From Bifidobacterium asteroides (GTDB lineage Bacteria; Actinomycetota; Actinomycetes; Actinomycetales; Bifidobacteriaceae): a DNA stretch of 64,000 bases. Each line of letters begins with the position of its first letter. Position 1 is the first letter of the stretch. The notes beneath the pieces are model-generated. The model saw only the letters and a list, made by a program, of their open reading frames with translations, had not been told where the DNA came from and searched no databases. Shown in pieces: positions 28,501 through 37,494 of this stretch. A program made the position numbers and the translations under genes. The stretch lies in assembly GCF_019469425.1 (NCBI RefSeq), contig NZ_CP048272.1, forward strand, positions 1,302,001 through 1,366,000, in the 5' to 3' direction.

Positions 28501-29180
28501 ACCGGATGGGCCATAGTGGGGACGAAAACATCCAGAATGCCGCCTCGGACGGCGAACTGGCCGCGCTCCATGACCAGATCCACACGGGTGTAAGCGTTGC
28601 GGACCAAAGCTTCGACTGCCTGGTCCAAAGGCATGTCCTGGCCGCGCAGGAAGACCAGGGGCTCGACATCCTGCAGACCCTTGACCACCGGCTGCAGGAG
28701 GGAGCGCACAGGCATGACCAGGATGCGGATGGGGCCGAAATCAGGGTCATCCTCTACCGGGTGGACCAGCCGCCTGAAGACGGCCATCCGCGAGGCCACG
28801 GTGTCTGCCCGGGGTGAGAGCCGCTCGTGAGGCAGGGTCTCCCAGGAGCGCAGCAGGGCCACATCACGCGGGTCGCCCTCATACCAGGAGCGGATGGCGC
28901 CGGTCATCTCCTGGGCGTCACGCTCGGAGGGGACCACCAGGACGACCGGGCCACGTCCGGCCGCTGCGGCGACCAGGGCTGGTCTGATCCCCTGGGGAGC
29001 CTGGACCATGAGGGAGGTGTCGGTGTCAGCCGCAGGCTGGGAGTCTCCATGGACCAATCTATTGAAGGCAGCATCCGCCTGCAGGGCGTCCAGGAGGGGA
29101 CGCAGGGACCCGTTCAGCGATTCCTGGGGCTCCGCATTCTTGCTGGCCCCCTGCCCTGTCTGGGTATGCTCATCGACCAT
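25557..29180 (-). CDS. mfd: Transcription-repair coupling factor Mfd
   Basis: A DNA translocase of 1207 residues that removes stalled RNA polymerase and recruits UvrA. The order is UvrB-like N-terminal modules, the RNAP-interacting domain (DELKPGDYVVHDQHGIGRF begins it), SF2 motor domains with Walker A GDVGFGKTEVAIRAAF, DEEQRFGVEAKE and SATPIPRTLEMA, then the TRG motif region and a C-terminal TRCF domain. ATG 29180 has GGAG upstream and overlaps the last 11 bases of pth. Together with umuDC it represents the repair functions in this window. Confidence 0.98.
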   Translation of the reverse strand: MVDEHTQTGQGASKNAEPQESLNGSLRPLLDALQADAAFNRLVHGDSQPAADTDTSLMVQAPQGIRPALVAAAAGRGPVVLVVPSERDAQEMTGAIRSWYEGDPRDVALLRSWETLPHERLSPRADTVASRMAVFRRLVHPVEDDPDFGPIRILVMPVRSLLQPVVKGLQDVEPLVFLRGQDMPLDQAVEALVRNAYTRVDLVMERGQFAVRGGILDVFVPTMAHPVRIEFFGDEVDTIRSFHASDQRTYGPELDRIWAPPCRELQLTDQVRTRARSLIGSIPNADDMLESIAQAIPVEGMESLLPALVDDLVPVGSMLPEGALVLLSEPQLLARSAQDLVKTANEFLAASWHVAASGQGSGAPISFDSASFLDYDEVISSLEYRKGEVWKLTDLSVDPDQEGAERLDALAPDQYRGDEDRAASGIASLLERGDRVVVTAPAQGTLSRLRRAVQTTGITGLEYHRSLAVDGFVDQSAHLALLTERDLTGRTSVAAGSKTSNRRRKAIDLDELKPGDYVVHDQHGIGRFLGMRQRSVGVGPSKGSREYLVLEYAPSKRNAPPDKLFVPADQLDQVSRYIGAEIPRLNKLGGSDWSATKAKARKHVHKIAQGLVKLYSARQRTKGFAFSPDTPWQKELEDAFPYQETPDQLTAIDDVKADMEKPVPMDRLICGDVGFGKTEVAIRAAFKAVQDGKQVVVLVPTTLLVQQHYQTFTERFEGFPVDVAAMSRFQTAKENQATMEGLASGAVDVVIGTHKLLNPRIRFKDLGLMIVDEEQRFGVEAKETLKAMRTNVDVLSLSATPIPRTLEMAVTGIREMSTLATPPEDRLPVLTYVGAYEDAQVTAAIRRELLRGGQIFYIHNRVEDIGKVSAKVQTLVPEAKVGVAHGKMGEKQLDGVIRDFWHRDIDVLVCTTIVETGLDIPNANTLIVDRADRFGLSQLHQLRGRVGRGRERAYAYFLYDPSRPMTQTAHDRLATIAQNTALGSGYDVAMKDLELRGTGNLLGDEQSGHIEGVGFDLYVRMVSEAVEEYKEPGRTEPVTVSIDLPLEASIPVDYIDSDKLRLEAYRKLASARNEQDLRDLHEELTDRYGRPPAQFDTLFAVARLRAKARSTGIAEIASQGSRVRIRPVAMPDSLQARIARIYKGSQYRPVTQTLMVPAPFAGSLGSGPMDSAAMTAWVDTLLDDLAWGLPKSSDQGTPTGNAPVQQN

Positions 29181-29769
29181 TGAACTGCTCCTGAGCCTGG
29201 CTGAGGCCCTTGACGATCACGGTTTCCGCGGCATCCGCGCCGTCGGCCAGGAACTCGGGCAGACGCTTGCGCTGATCGCCGACAAAGGTGCCCAGAACCC
29301 AGTCCACAGTGCGGCGGTGGGCATCGGGACCTCTCCGGGCATGCCCTACGCCCATGCGGACCCGGGCGTAGGCATTGCTGCCCAGGGAGCGGTCTATGGA
29401 ACGGATGCCGTTGTGCCCGCCAGAGGACCCGCCAGTCTTGACCTTGATCCGGCCGAATTCCAAGTCCATATCGTCATGGATGACCACGACCCGGCCAACT
29501 GGTATGTGGTAATAAGAGCAAATAGAGGCCAGGGCATCGCCGGAGTCGTTCATGAAGGTCAATGGCTTGGCCAGAAAGAAGGGTATGCGCCGTCCGTCAA
29601 GATCCAGGGTGCCCCTGCCCAGCTGGGCCAGACCCTTGTGGTCGCGCAGGTTGACCGACCATCGTTCAGCCAGCAGATCAGCGCACATGAAGCCCATGTT
29701 GTGCCTGGTGCCCTTATACTCGTCACCCGGGTTGCCCAGTCCGGCTATCAGCCAGAAATCGGATGCCAT
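29170..29769 (-). CDS. pth: Peptidyl-tRNA hydrolase
   Basis: Releases peptide from peptidyl-tRNA lost from stalled ribosomes. The 199-residue protein has LIAGLGNPGDEYKGTRHNMGF with the catalytic His, LTFMNDSGDAL, VVVIHDDMDLEFG with the catalytic Asp, KTGGSSGGHNGIRSI and the closing RVRMGVG. The ATG at 29769 is preceded by AGGAGG. An in-frame extension to 29961 has no ribosome-binding site. It overlaps mfd by 11 bases, so the two are coupled. Confidence 0.97.
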   Translation of the reverse strand: MASDFWLIAGLGNPGDEYKGTRHNMGFMCADLLAERWSVNLRDHKGLAQLGRGTLDLDGRRIPFFLAKPLTFMNDSGDALASICSYYHIPVGRVVVIHDDMDLEFGRIKVKTGGSSGGHNGIRSIDRSLGSNAYARVRMGVGHARRGPDAHRRTVDWVLGTFVGDQRKRLPEFLADGADAAETVIVKGLSQAQEQFNGR

Positions 29770-29809
29770 GTAGGTGATACCTCCTGCTCTCAAACGGGAC
29801 GGTGAGATT

Positions 29810-30340
29810 CTACACAGTCTCCCCGACCCCGTTTCGCTCAAGGGACAGGCTCCAGTAGGAGACGTCATGCAGGACGAACCGGTCCCAGGCTGCCTGGGGC
29901 AGGAGGCCGAAGCAACTGAACCCAAACCGGTGCAGCAGGGCCTTGGAGGCCGAATTGTCATCGAAAATGATGGCCACAGCCAGACGCATGCCCTCCTGCT
30001 GGGCGCGCTCCAGCAGGGAATGGACCATCAGAGCTCCCAGGCCCCGTCCACGGCTGTCGCGATCCACGTAGTAGCTCAGCTCACAGGTCTCCTGGTAGCC
30101 GGGCCGATCGTAATAGGCTGACAGGGAGCCGAAAGCCAGCACCTTATCCTCCTGCTCCAGGACCAAGGCAGGATGGCCGTGGTCTGGATCATGGGCCAGT
30201 AACCATTCCAGACGCTGGTCCAGGTTGACCGGGGCCGTATCCGCAGTGGAGCCGCCATCCATGACCGCCTGGTTATAGATGGCGGTGACCGCCTCCAGGT
30301 CCCCGCGACGGCAGAACCGGATGCGCGGGGTGACGCTCAC
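29810..30340 (-). CDS. GNAT-family N-acetyltransferase (phosphinothricin acetyltransferase-like)
   Basis: A 176-residue acetyl-CoA-dependent acetyltransferase. It shows the N-terminal AVTAIYNQAVMDGGSTADTAP typical of the PAT/Bar group, ELSYYVDRDSRGRGLGALMV (motif A with the R-G-x-G-x-G/A acyl-CoA loop) and ALLHRFGFSCFG. The substrate is unknown and herbicide resistance should not be assumed. The GTG start at 30340 overlaps the stop of the UPF0182 gene (GTGA), so expression is coupled. Confidence 0.83.
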   Translation of the reverse strand: MSVTPRIRFCRRGDLEAVTAIYNQAVMDGGSTADTAPVNLDQRLEWLLAHDPDHGHPALVLEQEDKVLAFGSLSAYYDRPGYQETCELSYYVDRDSRGRGLGALMVHSLLERAQQEGMRLAVAIIFDDNSASKALLHRFGFSCFGLLPQAAWDRFVLHDVSYWSLSLERNGVGETV

Positions 30341-33300
30341 TTGTTGCCGCCCTCCTGGTCGGAGGCCTCCTTGAGGGCTTCGCGCAGACGGTTCTGCGCC
30401 TCGCCGTAGGCACTGAAGTCACCCTTCTTTAGGGCGGCATCGCCGTCGCTCATGGCCTGGTTGGCCTTGTCCAAGGCCTGTTTTAGGGCCTGTCCTGCTG
30501 TGGCCGATGCCCCGCCAGACCCGGCGGTCTTGTCCGGGGCCTTGCCGGATTGCTCGCTCTGGTCAGCATCGGAATTGGTCCGTCCCGTGTTGTCGGCATC
30601 ACCGGCCGATGCACCCGAGTTGCCCTGGAAGGTCTTGTCGAGGGCCGCATCCAAGGTCGCTGAGGAAGAGACCTTGTCTCCGAATGCTACCAAAACCCGC
30701 TTGAGCAGGGGGAAGCTGGTGGCGCCACTGGACTGGACGTAGACCGGCTGGATGTAGATCAGCCCGCCGCCTATGGGCAGGGTCAGCAAGTTGCCGCGTT
30801 TGACCTTGGTAGATCCGGACTGGAGCAGGTTGAGCTCAGTCGAGACCGCAGCATCCGAGTTGAAGTTGTTCTGGGCCTGCCCAGGGCCTGGCACATTGGA
30901 ATTCTTGGGCAGCTCCATCAGCCGGATGGTCCCGTAGTCCGGGCCTATCACCCCCTTGGTCGACCCGGCGTCGGAGTCCACAGACAGAAATCCAGTCAGG
31001 ATCTCCCTGGTGGAGGTGCCGGCGGGAATGAAGGTGGAGGTCAGCGAGAAGGCGGGCTTGTCAGTCCCCGGGGTCTGCAGGGTCAGATAGTAGGGAGGCT
31101 GCTTGATCCCGGCCTTCTGCTCCTTGCTGGTGCCGGTCGGATCCACGGGGGTCTGCCAGAAGTCTTCGCCAGAGAAGAACTGGCTGGCTGAGTTGACGTG
31201 GTACTGGGACAGGAGCTGGCGCTGCACCTTGAACAGACTCTCTGGGTAGCGCATGTGACTCATCAGGTCACCCGAGATGGACGAGAGCGGCTTGAATTGG
31301 CCGGGGAAGACCTTCTGCCAGGCCTTGAGCACCGGATCCTTGGCATCCCAGGCATACAGATCCACCGAGCCGTCGTAGGCATCGACCGTAGCCTTGACGG
31401 AGTTGCGGATATAGTTGGCCTTCTGGGAGCCTAGGCCCTTGACGGCCTCGGAGCTCAGGGTGGTCGTGTCCTGGGTGATGGGACCCAGGTCCACCTTTTG
31501 GGAATAGGGGTATGCGTCAGAGGTGGTATAGCCGTCAACGATCCACTTGACCCTGCCATCTACCACAGCCGGATATACGCGTCCATCAAGAGTCAGATAG
31601 GGGGCGATCTGGGCCACGCGCTCCTTGGGTGAGCGGTTGTAGAGGATCTGCGAGTCGGGGGTGACGCGGTCCGAGAAGAGGATCTGGTCGGATCCGAAGC
31701 GGATGGCGTAGAGGACCCGGGCCAGGAAGTTGCCCACCGAGGGGCCGCCGTTGCCCTTGAAGGTGTTGGTGGCTCCCTTGGAACCGGTGGGATAGTCGAA
31801 CTCCCAGCCCGATGAACCCTGTGGCGCGCCGACGATGGAGTACTCGGGCGCGTTGGGCGAGAAGTAGATTCGCGGCTCGTAGTGCTGGCTGTCGGTCAGC
31901 TTGCCCTTGGTGGGGATGTCCTGCTCGAAGAACTCGGGCTGCCCGTCAGGGGTGACCTTGTTGCCATAGGCGGCCACGATGCCGTAGCCGTGGGTGAAGA
32001 CCGTGTGGTCATTGACCCAGTTGCGGTTGTCGTTGCCCTCCAGGTCCAGCTCGCGAGCGCCGATGACCGTATCCTGGCTGACTCCGTCGATGTCGTACTT
32101 GTCGACGGCCAGGGTGTCCTCGAAGGTGTAGTACTGCTTGGACTGCTGCAGCTGGCGGAAGGTGGGGGAAACCACCTGGGGGTCCAGCAGACGAATCTGT
32201 GCGGTGGTCTCCGCATCACGGGAGAGGGCGCCCGACTGGACCTCGGTGGTGGCGTCATAGGCCTCGGTCTTGAGCTTGTCCAGCCCATAGGCCTTGGTGG
32301 TGGCCGCAATGTTGCGCTGGATGTAGGCGGACTCCATCTCCTGGGCGTTGGGGTTGACCCGGAAGCGCTGGACCAGTGCCGGCCAGAAGACGGTCAGCAG
32401 CAGGGACAGGACGATGGTGACGGCCACAGCCATGACGGGCACCCGCCACTGCTTGACGGCCGAACCCAGCGACCCTGCATGGACACGGCCTGGTTCAAGG
32501 GTGTGTGAGCACAGAATCCATACGGCCAGGATGATGCCCAGCAGGGCCATGACCACGGACATGATCAGGGTGACGGGGATGGCCGCCTTGACCGAGGTGT
32601 AGGAGGCGCCGGTGATCCGATCGCCCTCCTCGGTCAGCCTGCCGAAGACGCCCAGGGCGGTGTCGCCGGCCCAGACCAGCATGAACAGGACCAGCCAGAC
32701 GGCCACCTGGCGACGGGCGGGACGGGTCATCTCCAGAATGCCGCGTCCATGCACGGGCATGGTCAGCCGAATGCCACCCATGAGGAAGTTGGTGACCAGA
32801 CTGAAGACCGTGGCCGCCAGCAGCATCATCAGCAGGGAGGAGACCAGCAGCTGCAGGCCGGGCAGGATAAAGACGTAGAAGCCGTTGTCCAGACCGAACT
32901 GGGGGTCACGCACCCCGAAGGACTGGGCGTTGAAGAGCAGGAGCACCTGCTTCCAGTCGGCGTTGAACTGGAAGCCGAAGAAGACACCGACGACCAGGGA
33001 GACCACCACGGCCACCTTGAGCGCCCTGCTTGAGGAGACCCCCTTGCCGACCTCAATCAGATCACCCTTGACCCTGATGGTGGACCCGTCGGGCGAATCG
33101 GGACGGCTACGGATGGCCAGTACGGCCGAGAGCAGGGTCACCGCGGCCAGCAGCAGGGCGTAGGCCAGCCATAGACCCACCTTGATGCCCAGCTGGGTCC
33201 AGACGATCTGCGCGGCTCCCAGCTGGGAGAACCACATGACATCGGTGATGAAACGGCTGAGCGCGAACAGGAGCAGCAAGACGACCAGGACGACGGCCAC

Positions 33301-33543
33301 AACCACCGCCAGGATCCGCGAGCCCCGGGAAGGCCCGTCACTGCCCTTCCTGCGGGAAGTCAGCCGGGGATCACCTGGTCCGGGAAAGCGGAAACGAGGC
33401 GTACCGCCGCCCTCCTGGCCGGGACCCTCCCCATCGGTTTGCACGTGCAGGATGACCGGGTCGTCTTCATTGCGACGCCGGCCTGGTCCTCCTGGACCGC
33501 CCTCAGGGTCGAACATGGAACCGAAGAAATCGAAGAATGACAT
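30337..33543 (-). CDS. UPF0182 family large membrane protein
   Basis: A 1068-residue actinobacterial UPF0182 protein. A Gly/Arg-rich cytoplasmic N-terminus is followed by seven hydrophobic helices between about 75 and 365, then a large extracellular domain (about 370-940) with family-typical stretches such as YTFEDTLAVDKYDIDG and HTVFTHGYGIVAAYG. A low-complexity, Ala/Ser/Asp/Gln-rich tail ends in a short helical segment (about 1020-1065). The function of the family is not established. The start at 33543 lies 9 bases after the GT4 gene. Confidence 0.9.
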   Translation of the reverse strand: MSFFDFFGSMFDPEGGPGGPGRRRNEDDPVILHVQTDGEGPGQEGGGTPRFRFPGPGDPRLTSRRKGSDGPSRGSRILAVVVAVVLVVLLLLFALSRFITDVMWFSQLGAAQIVWTQLGIKVGLWLAYALLLAAVTLLSAVLAIRSRPDSPDGSTIRVKGDLIEVGKGVSSSRALKVAVVVSLVVGVFFGFQFNADWKQVLLLFNAQSFGVRDPQFGLDNGFYVFILPGLQLLVSSLLMMLLAATVFSLVTNFLMGGIRLTMPVHGRGILEMTRPARRQVAVWLVLFMLVWAGDTALGVFGRLTEEGDRITGASYTSVKAAIPVTLIMSVVMALLGIILAVWILCSHTLEPGRVHAGSLGSAVKQWRVPVMAVAVTIVLSLLLTVFWPALVQRFRVNPNAQEMESAYIQRNIAATTKAYGLDKLKTEAYDATTEVQSGALSRDAETTAQIRLLDPQVVSPTFRQLQQSKQYYTFEDTLAVDKYDIDGVSQDTVIGARELDLEGNDNRNWVNDHTVFTHGYGIVAAYGNKVTPDGQPEFFEQDIPTKGKLTDSQHYEPRIYFSPNAPEYSIVGAPQGSSGWEFDYPTGSKGATNTFKGNGGPSVGNFLARVLYAIRFGSDQILFSDRVTPDSQILYNRSPKERVAQIAPYLTLDGRVYPAVVDGRVKWIVDGYTTSDAYPYSQKVDLGPITQDTTTLSSEAVKGLGSQKANYIRNSVKATVDAYDGSVDLYAWDAKDPVLKAWQKVFPGQFKPLSSISGDLMSHMRYPESLFKVQRQLLSQYHVNSASQFFSGEDFWQTPVDPTGTSKEQKAGIKQPPYYLTLQTPGTDKPAFSLTSTFIPAGTSTREILTGFLSVDSDAGSTKGVIGPDYGTIRLMELPKNSNVPGPGQAQNNFNSDAAVSTELNLLQSGSTKVKRGNLLTLPIGGGLIYIQPVYVQSSGATSFPLLKRVLVAFGDKVSSSATLDAALDKTFQGNSGASAGDADNTGRTNSDADQSEQSGKAPDKTAGSGGASATAGQALKQALDKANQAMSDGDAALKKGDFSAYGEAQNRLREALKEASDQEGGNK

Positions 33544-33552
33544 GTACCTAGC

Positions 33553-34716
33553 CTACATGAGACGGCGGTCTTGAATGGCTTGCCGGTAGACCTCCTCCAC
33601 CTGATCGGCCACGGTGGTCACGTCGTAGCGGTCCAGGAGCGCAAGCTGGTCATGGCGCACGTTCCGCCTCCAGGAAGCGTCCCCCAGAGCCTGGGCAACT
33701 CGCCGGGACAGCAGTTCGGGGGTGTTGGGCGAGTCGACGGGCACCAGAGCCCGCTCATCGCCCATCAGGGTGGACCGGTAGCCGGGATTGTCCCCGGCCA
33801 GCACCGGAGCCGTGCCCGAGGCGATGGCCTCCAGCAGGACGATGCCGAAGGACTCACCCCCGGTGGAGGGAAAGACGGTCAGGTCTGAGGAGGCCAGCAG
33901 GGCGGGCTTGTCCTTCTCATCCACAAAGCCGGGGAAAGCCACCGGGGTGCGCAGGACAGCGGCCTTCCGACGGCAGTCCTCCAGCAGCGGCCCCTTGCCG
34001 GCCATGGTCACATGCAGGCCCTCAGGCAGAATGCCGTCCCGCTCCCCCGCCTGGAGGGCCGAAAGCAGGATCCCAGCCCCTTTGCGGGCCACGAACCGTC
34101 CCAGAAAGACCAGATGCGGCCCCTGGCCGTGCAGACGCGCCACCTCCTGGTCTCCGGCGGCCTGTCGGGCCCGGCGCAGGGCAGCCACATCCACGGGATT
34201 GGCCACCACCCTGCTGGGCACACCGGCAGTCCGCCGGGCATAGCCGGCCGCCACAGGCGAGACCGCGATGACCCTGTCGATGCGCCTATGGGTCCTGCGG
34301 TTGATCATCCCCAGCAACCGGCCGCCCAAGAGCTGCAGGTTTCCCGTGGGGGCGATGTGGTAGGTGGCCACCAGGGCCGTTGCCGGATCTGCGGCCCGGA
34401 TGACACGCCCGGCCAGGAAGGGGCTGTAGGGTGCCTGAACATGCAGCAGGTCGAAGTGCCCGGCCTCCAGGACCCGGCGGATGGGCGCCTTGGGCGCAGG
34501 CAGCGGTATGCGCATCCTGTTGCCGTTGAAGGAGACCATGACGTTACGGGATAGGGAGTGAACCCCGTCAACCGGCGGATGGGCGGTCTGCCCGACCAGG
34601 TACTGGACCCTATGGCCCCGCCTGCCCAGCTCCCGTCCCAGGGTCAGAATGTGCTGCTGAACCCCGTCAAACACATCCAGGGTGTCATCGAAGACGAACC
34701 CGATGTTGAGCGTCAC
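33553..34716 (-). CDS. GT4-family glycosyltransferase (PimB/PimC-like)
   Basis: A 387-residue GT-B enzyme. The N-domain acceptor-side loop lies in IGFVFDDTLDVFDGVQQHILTL, the middle carries LLHVQAPYSPFL, and the C-domain nucleotide-binding region shows LVFLGRFVARKGAGILLSAL and the E-x7-E motif FPSTGGESFGIVLLEAIASG. Related bifidobacterial and mycobacterial enzymes mannosylate or glycosylate membrane lipids; the exact acceptor is not readable. The GTG start overlaps the stop of the oxidoreductase gene (GTGA). Confidence 0.85.
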   Translation of the reverse strand: MTLNIGFVFDDTLDVFDGVQQHILTLGRELGRRGHRVQYLVGQTAHPPVDGVHSLSRNVMVSFNGNRMRIPLPAPKAPIRRVLEAGHFDLLHVQAPYSPFLAGRVIRAADPATALVATYHIAPTGNLQLLGGRLLGMINRRTHRRIDRVIAVSPVAAGYARRTAGVPSRVVANPVDVAALRRARQAAGDQEVARLHGQGPHLVFLGRFVARKGAGILLSALQAGERDGILPEGLHVTMAGKGPLLEDCRRKAAVLRTPVAFPGFVDEKDKPALLASSDLTVFPSTGGESFGIVLLEAIASGTAPVLAGDNPGYRSTLMGDERALVPVDSPNTPELLSRRVAQALGDASWRRNVRHDQLALLDRYDVTTVADQVEEVYRQAIQDRRLM

Positions 34717-35345
34717 TGAGCGTCCTGGCCTGCTCCGGGCTCGGTCCCTGCAGCCAGCTGACGACCCTTCAAGGCCAAGGCCACCAGGTGCCGGTCGGCG
34801 GCCTCCCGCGCCTGCTGCTCGTCGTTGCCCGAGTCCAGCTTGTCCACATAGATGGTCTCCACCTGGGCGACCTGGCAGTACTTGAGGAAGGTCTGCCTGC
34901 GCAGCTGGTTGTCCAGGGCCTCACCGACGCCGCTGGACTGGTACCATTCCTTTTCCCCGCCGGTCAGCATGATCAGCTCCACCCGGCGCCCGGCCAGGGC
35001 CCCCGGGGTTCCATCAGCGTGGTAGGCGAAGCCCCGGCAGATGACCCGGTCGATGAAGCCCTTCATGATGGCCGGCATGCTGTACCAGTAGACGGGGAAG
35101 ACCAGGGCCAGCACGTCCGCATCCTTGATGCGCTCCTGCATGGCCTGGGCATCCTCGGGCATGGGTCCCTGGCCCAGGTAGTGGGTCCTGTCCTCCATGC
35201 CGAAGACGGGATTGAACCCCTCGGCGCAAAGGTCGATCAACTCGGTGCGAGCCCCGCCCTCGGCCGCCCCGTCCAGCAGGGCATTGCCCGCCGCATCGGT
35301 CAGGCTCTTGGGTTCGGGGTTGGCCGTGACTGCCACGATCTTCAT
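34713..35345 (-). CDS. Flavodoxin-fold NAD(P)H oxidoreductase
   Basis: A 210-residue protein of the NQO/KefF/YwrO group. The FMN phosphate loop is in VTANPEPKSLTDAAGNAL, followed by LALVFPVYWYSMPAIMKGFIDRV, the flavin-binding and substrate-side motif, and ELIMLTGGEKEWYQSSG. It likely reduces quinones or similar electrophiles by two electrons. The start at 35345 has AAGGAGCG upstream. It is first in a four-gene coupled run (oxidoreductase, GT4, UPF0182, GNAT) and divergent from the M-box-led ABC operon. Confidence 0.84.
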   Translation of the reverse strand: MKIVAVTANPEPKSLTDAAGNALLDGAAEGGARTELIDLCAEGFNPVFGMEDRTHYLGQGPMPEDAQAMQERIKDADVLALVFPVYWYSMPAIMKGFIDRVICRGFAYHADGTPGALAGRRVELIMLTGGEKEWYQSSGVGEALDNQLRRQTFLKYCQVAQVETIYVDKLDSGNDEQQAREAADRHLVALALKGRQLAAGTEPGAGQDAQ

Positions 35346-35474
35346 GGGGATTCGCTCCTTACATTCCATTTCACGCCTGCACCGACTGCGTGCAGACCCT
35401 TGTCATTGTCAGCCCTGGCAAGGACGGCAACACTGGTTCGGCAAATGCTTGACACTGCTCCTGGGCCCATCTAT

Positions 35475-35632
35475 GTTATTGGGTGGTCGGTAGGTGAAGC
35501 TACCGCATGGACAAGGCATGCTGCCGCAAAGTGGTGGAGACACCCCGCGCAGGTCAACAGTCCCCGTCGGATCAAGGCAGGGACTAATGCAGGGCCAAAT
35601 ACCATGCGAAGCCGAAGCTTGAACGATGACAA
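35475..35632 (+). promoter_or_regulatory. M-box (ykoK-type, Mg2+-sensing) riboswitch
   Basis: The leader carries the M-box signature blocks in order: GGTAGGTGAAGCTACC (35489-35504), CATGCTGCCGC (35517-35527), GTGGTGGAGACACC, GGTCAACAG (35552-35560), a TCCC/GGGA stem enclosing GGATCAAGG, CTAATGCAG (35584-35592) and GAAGCTTGAACGATGA. These line up with the B. subtilis ykoK leader blocks as I remember them. Ends are approximate. It sits 78 bases before the GTG of an ABC permease gene. I see no U-tailed terminator, so the expression platform is unclear and may act on translation. Confidence 0.85.
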
Positions 35633-35710
35633 TGGTCGGCTCATGGCCGATCGCCACGCCGTCTTCGAGGCTGCCGACAGGGATGTTCCGCACCTTGGAG
35701 GGAGGCCATC

Positions 35711-37474
35711 GTGAATACTGTCGCACTGCCAGGAATGCTCCGTTCGCCACTGAACGACGACCGCAGCCAGGCATCGCGCTCCACCCGCATATGGACGGGT
35801 CTGGCCGTAGCCATAGGCGCCCTGGTCCTGCTGGGGGCCCTGGCCTATCTGCTGCCGGCCCTGGGCGCGCCCATCGGCCCGGCCGGGGTACCCTCGCACG
35901 TCTCCACCGACCCGGCCAACCTGCCCTACTACGCGCTGCGCTCCCTCTTCCGCATGTTCACGGCCCTGATTATCTCCCTGGTCTTCGCCTTCCTCTACGG
36001 GCTGGCCGCCGCGCGCTCCCGCCGCCTGGGCGCCGTGCTCATCCCCCTGCTGGACATTCTGCAGTCGGTGCCCGTCCTGGGCTTCCTGTCGGCCACCATC
36101 TCCATCTGGCTGGTCCTTTTCCCCGGGTCGATCATGGGCGTGGAGGCGGCCTCCATCTTCGCCATCTTCACCAGCCAGGCCTGGAACATGGCCTTCTCCT
36201 TCTATAACTCCCTGACCAGTGAGCCCGCCGACCTGGACGAGGCGGTGAGACTGATGCGCCTGACCCGCTGGCAGCGCTTCTGGAAGCTGGACGTGCCCAA
36301 CTCCATGATCCCCCTGCTCTGGAACTGCATGATGAGCATGGGCGGCGGCTGGTTCTTCCTGACCGCCTCCGAGATGATCTCGGTCAACAACAGGACCCTG
36401 GCCCTGCCCGGCATCGGCTCCTTCGTGGAGGAGGCCACCGCCGAGCAGGACCTGGGCAAGGTGGGCCTGGCCATCCTGACCATGATTGTGGTGGTCCTAT
36501 TGATTGACTTCCTGCTCTGGAAGCCGCTGACCGCCTGGGCCGAGAAGTTCCGCTACACCAGCAGCCAGTCCACCGAGCCCCGACGCAGCCTGGTGCTGAC
36601 GGTCATCCGCCTGTCCGGGGTCAAGGACCTCTTGGGCCTGGTGGGCCACCCCCTGGCCGACCTGCTGGACCGGATCACCCGCCCCCTGGGCCGCACCGGG
36701 GCACGCTGGAGCCGTGGCGAAGTACACAGGAGGACAGGCGACCTGGTCTGGTGGGCCTGCCTGGCCCTGATCGGCCTGTGGGGACTCTGGCAGCTGGACC
36801 GTCTGGTCATCCGCCCGCTGGGTCTGGGCGAGGTCGGCCACGTCTTCCAGCTGGGCCTGCTGACCTTCCTGCGGGTGCTGATCCTGATGGTGGTCTGCAC
36901 CATCGTCTGGGTGCCCATCGGCGCCCTAATCGGCATGAATCCGCGCATCTCCCGCTACCTGCAGCCCCTGGTGCAGATCCTGGCCTCCTTCCCGGCCAAC
37001 TTCATCTTCCCCTTCGTCACCATGGTCTTCATCATCTGGCGGATCGACATCAACTGGGGCAGCATCCTGCTCATGGCCCTGGGCACCCAGTGGTACATCC
37101 TCTTCAACGTCATCGCCGGGGCCTCGGCCATCCCCGACGACCTGCTGGAGATGTCGCGCAGCCTCGGCCAGAACCGCTGGCAGCGATGGAAGACCCTGAT
37201 CCTGCCGGCCCTGTTCGGCTCCTGGTGCACCGGCGGCATCACAGCGGCCGGCGGGGCCTGGAACGCCTCCATCGTCTCCGAGGTGGTCTCCTACGGCAAG
37301 ACGGAGCTGACGGCCAAGGGCCTGGGTGCCTACATCGCCCAGGTGACCGCCACCGGAGACACCCCCCGCATCATCCTGGGGGTGGCCGTCATGAGCATCT
37401 TCGTGGTCCTGGCCGACCGGTTCTTCTGGTCTCCCCTGCAATCACTGGCACAACGGCGCTATTCCCTGACATGA
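35711..37474 (+). CDS. ABC transporter permease with two fused BPD_transp_1 domains
   Basis: A 587-residue inner-membrane protein made of two permease units (about 70-290 and 370-585), each with its own EAA-type coupling loop: EAVRLMRLTRWQRFWKLDVP and EMSRSLGQNRWQRWKTLILP. It resembles NitT/TauT (nitrate/sulfonate/taurine) permeases but is a fused dimer. No substrate-binding protein gene is adjacent. The GTG start at 35711 has a strong GGAGGGAGG site. The ATPase gene follows after 20 bases. The M-box leader upstream implies control by Mg2+, so the substrate may be a divalent cation or a Mg2+-linked solute; this is inference. Confidence 0.85.
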   Translation: MNTVALPGMLRSPLNDDRSQASRSTRIWTGLAVAIGALVLLGALAYLLPALGAPIGPAGVPSHVSTDPANLPYYALRSLFRMFTALIISLVFAFLYGLAAARSRRLGAVLIPLLDILQSVPVLGFLSATISIWLVLFPGSIMGVEAASIFAIFTSQAWNMAFSFYNSLTSEPADLDEAVRLMRLTRWQRFWKLDVPNSMIPLLWNCMMSMGGGWFFLTASEMISVNNRTLALPGIGSFVEEATAEQDLGKVGLAILTMIVVVLLIDFLLWKPLTAWAEKFRYTSSQSTEPRRSLVLTVIRLSGVKDLLGLVGHPLADLLDRITRPLGRTGARWSRGEVHRRTGDLVWWACLALIGLWGLWQLDRLVIRPLGLGEVGHVFQLGLLTFLRVLILMVVCTIVWVPIGALIGMNPRISRYLQPLVQILASFPANFIFPFVTMVFIIWRIDINWGSILLMALGTQWYILFNVIAGASAIPDDLLEMSRSLGQNRWQRWKTLILPALFGSWCTGGITAAGGAWNASIVSEVVSYGKTELTAKGLGAYIAQVTATGDTPRIILGVAVMSIFVVLADRFFWSPLQSLAQRRYSLT

Positions 37475-37494
37475 GAAGTCTGAGAGGTTCGACA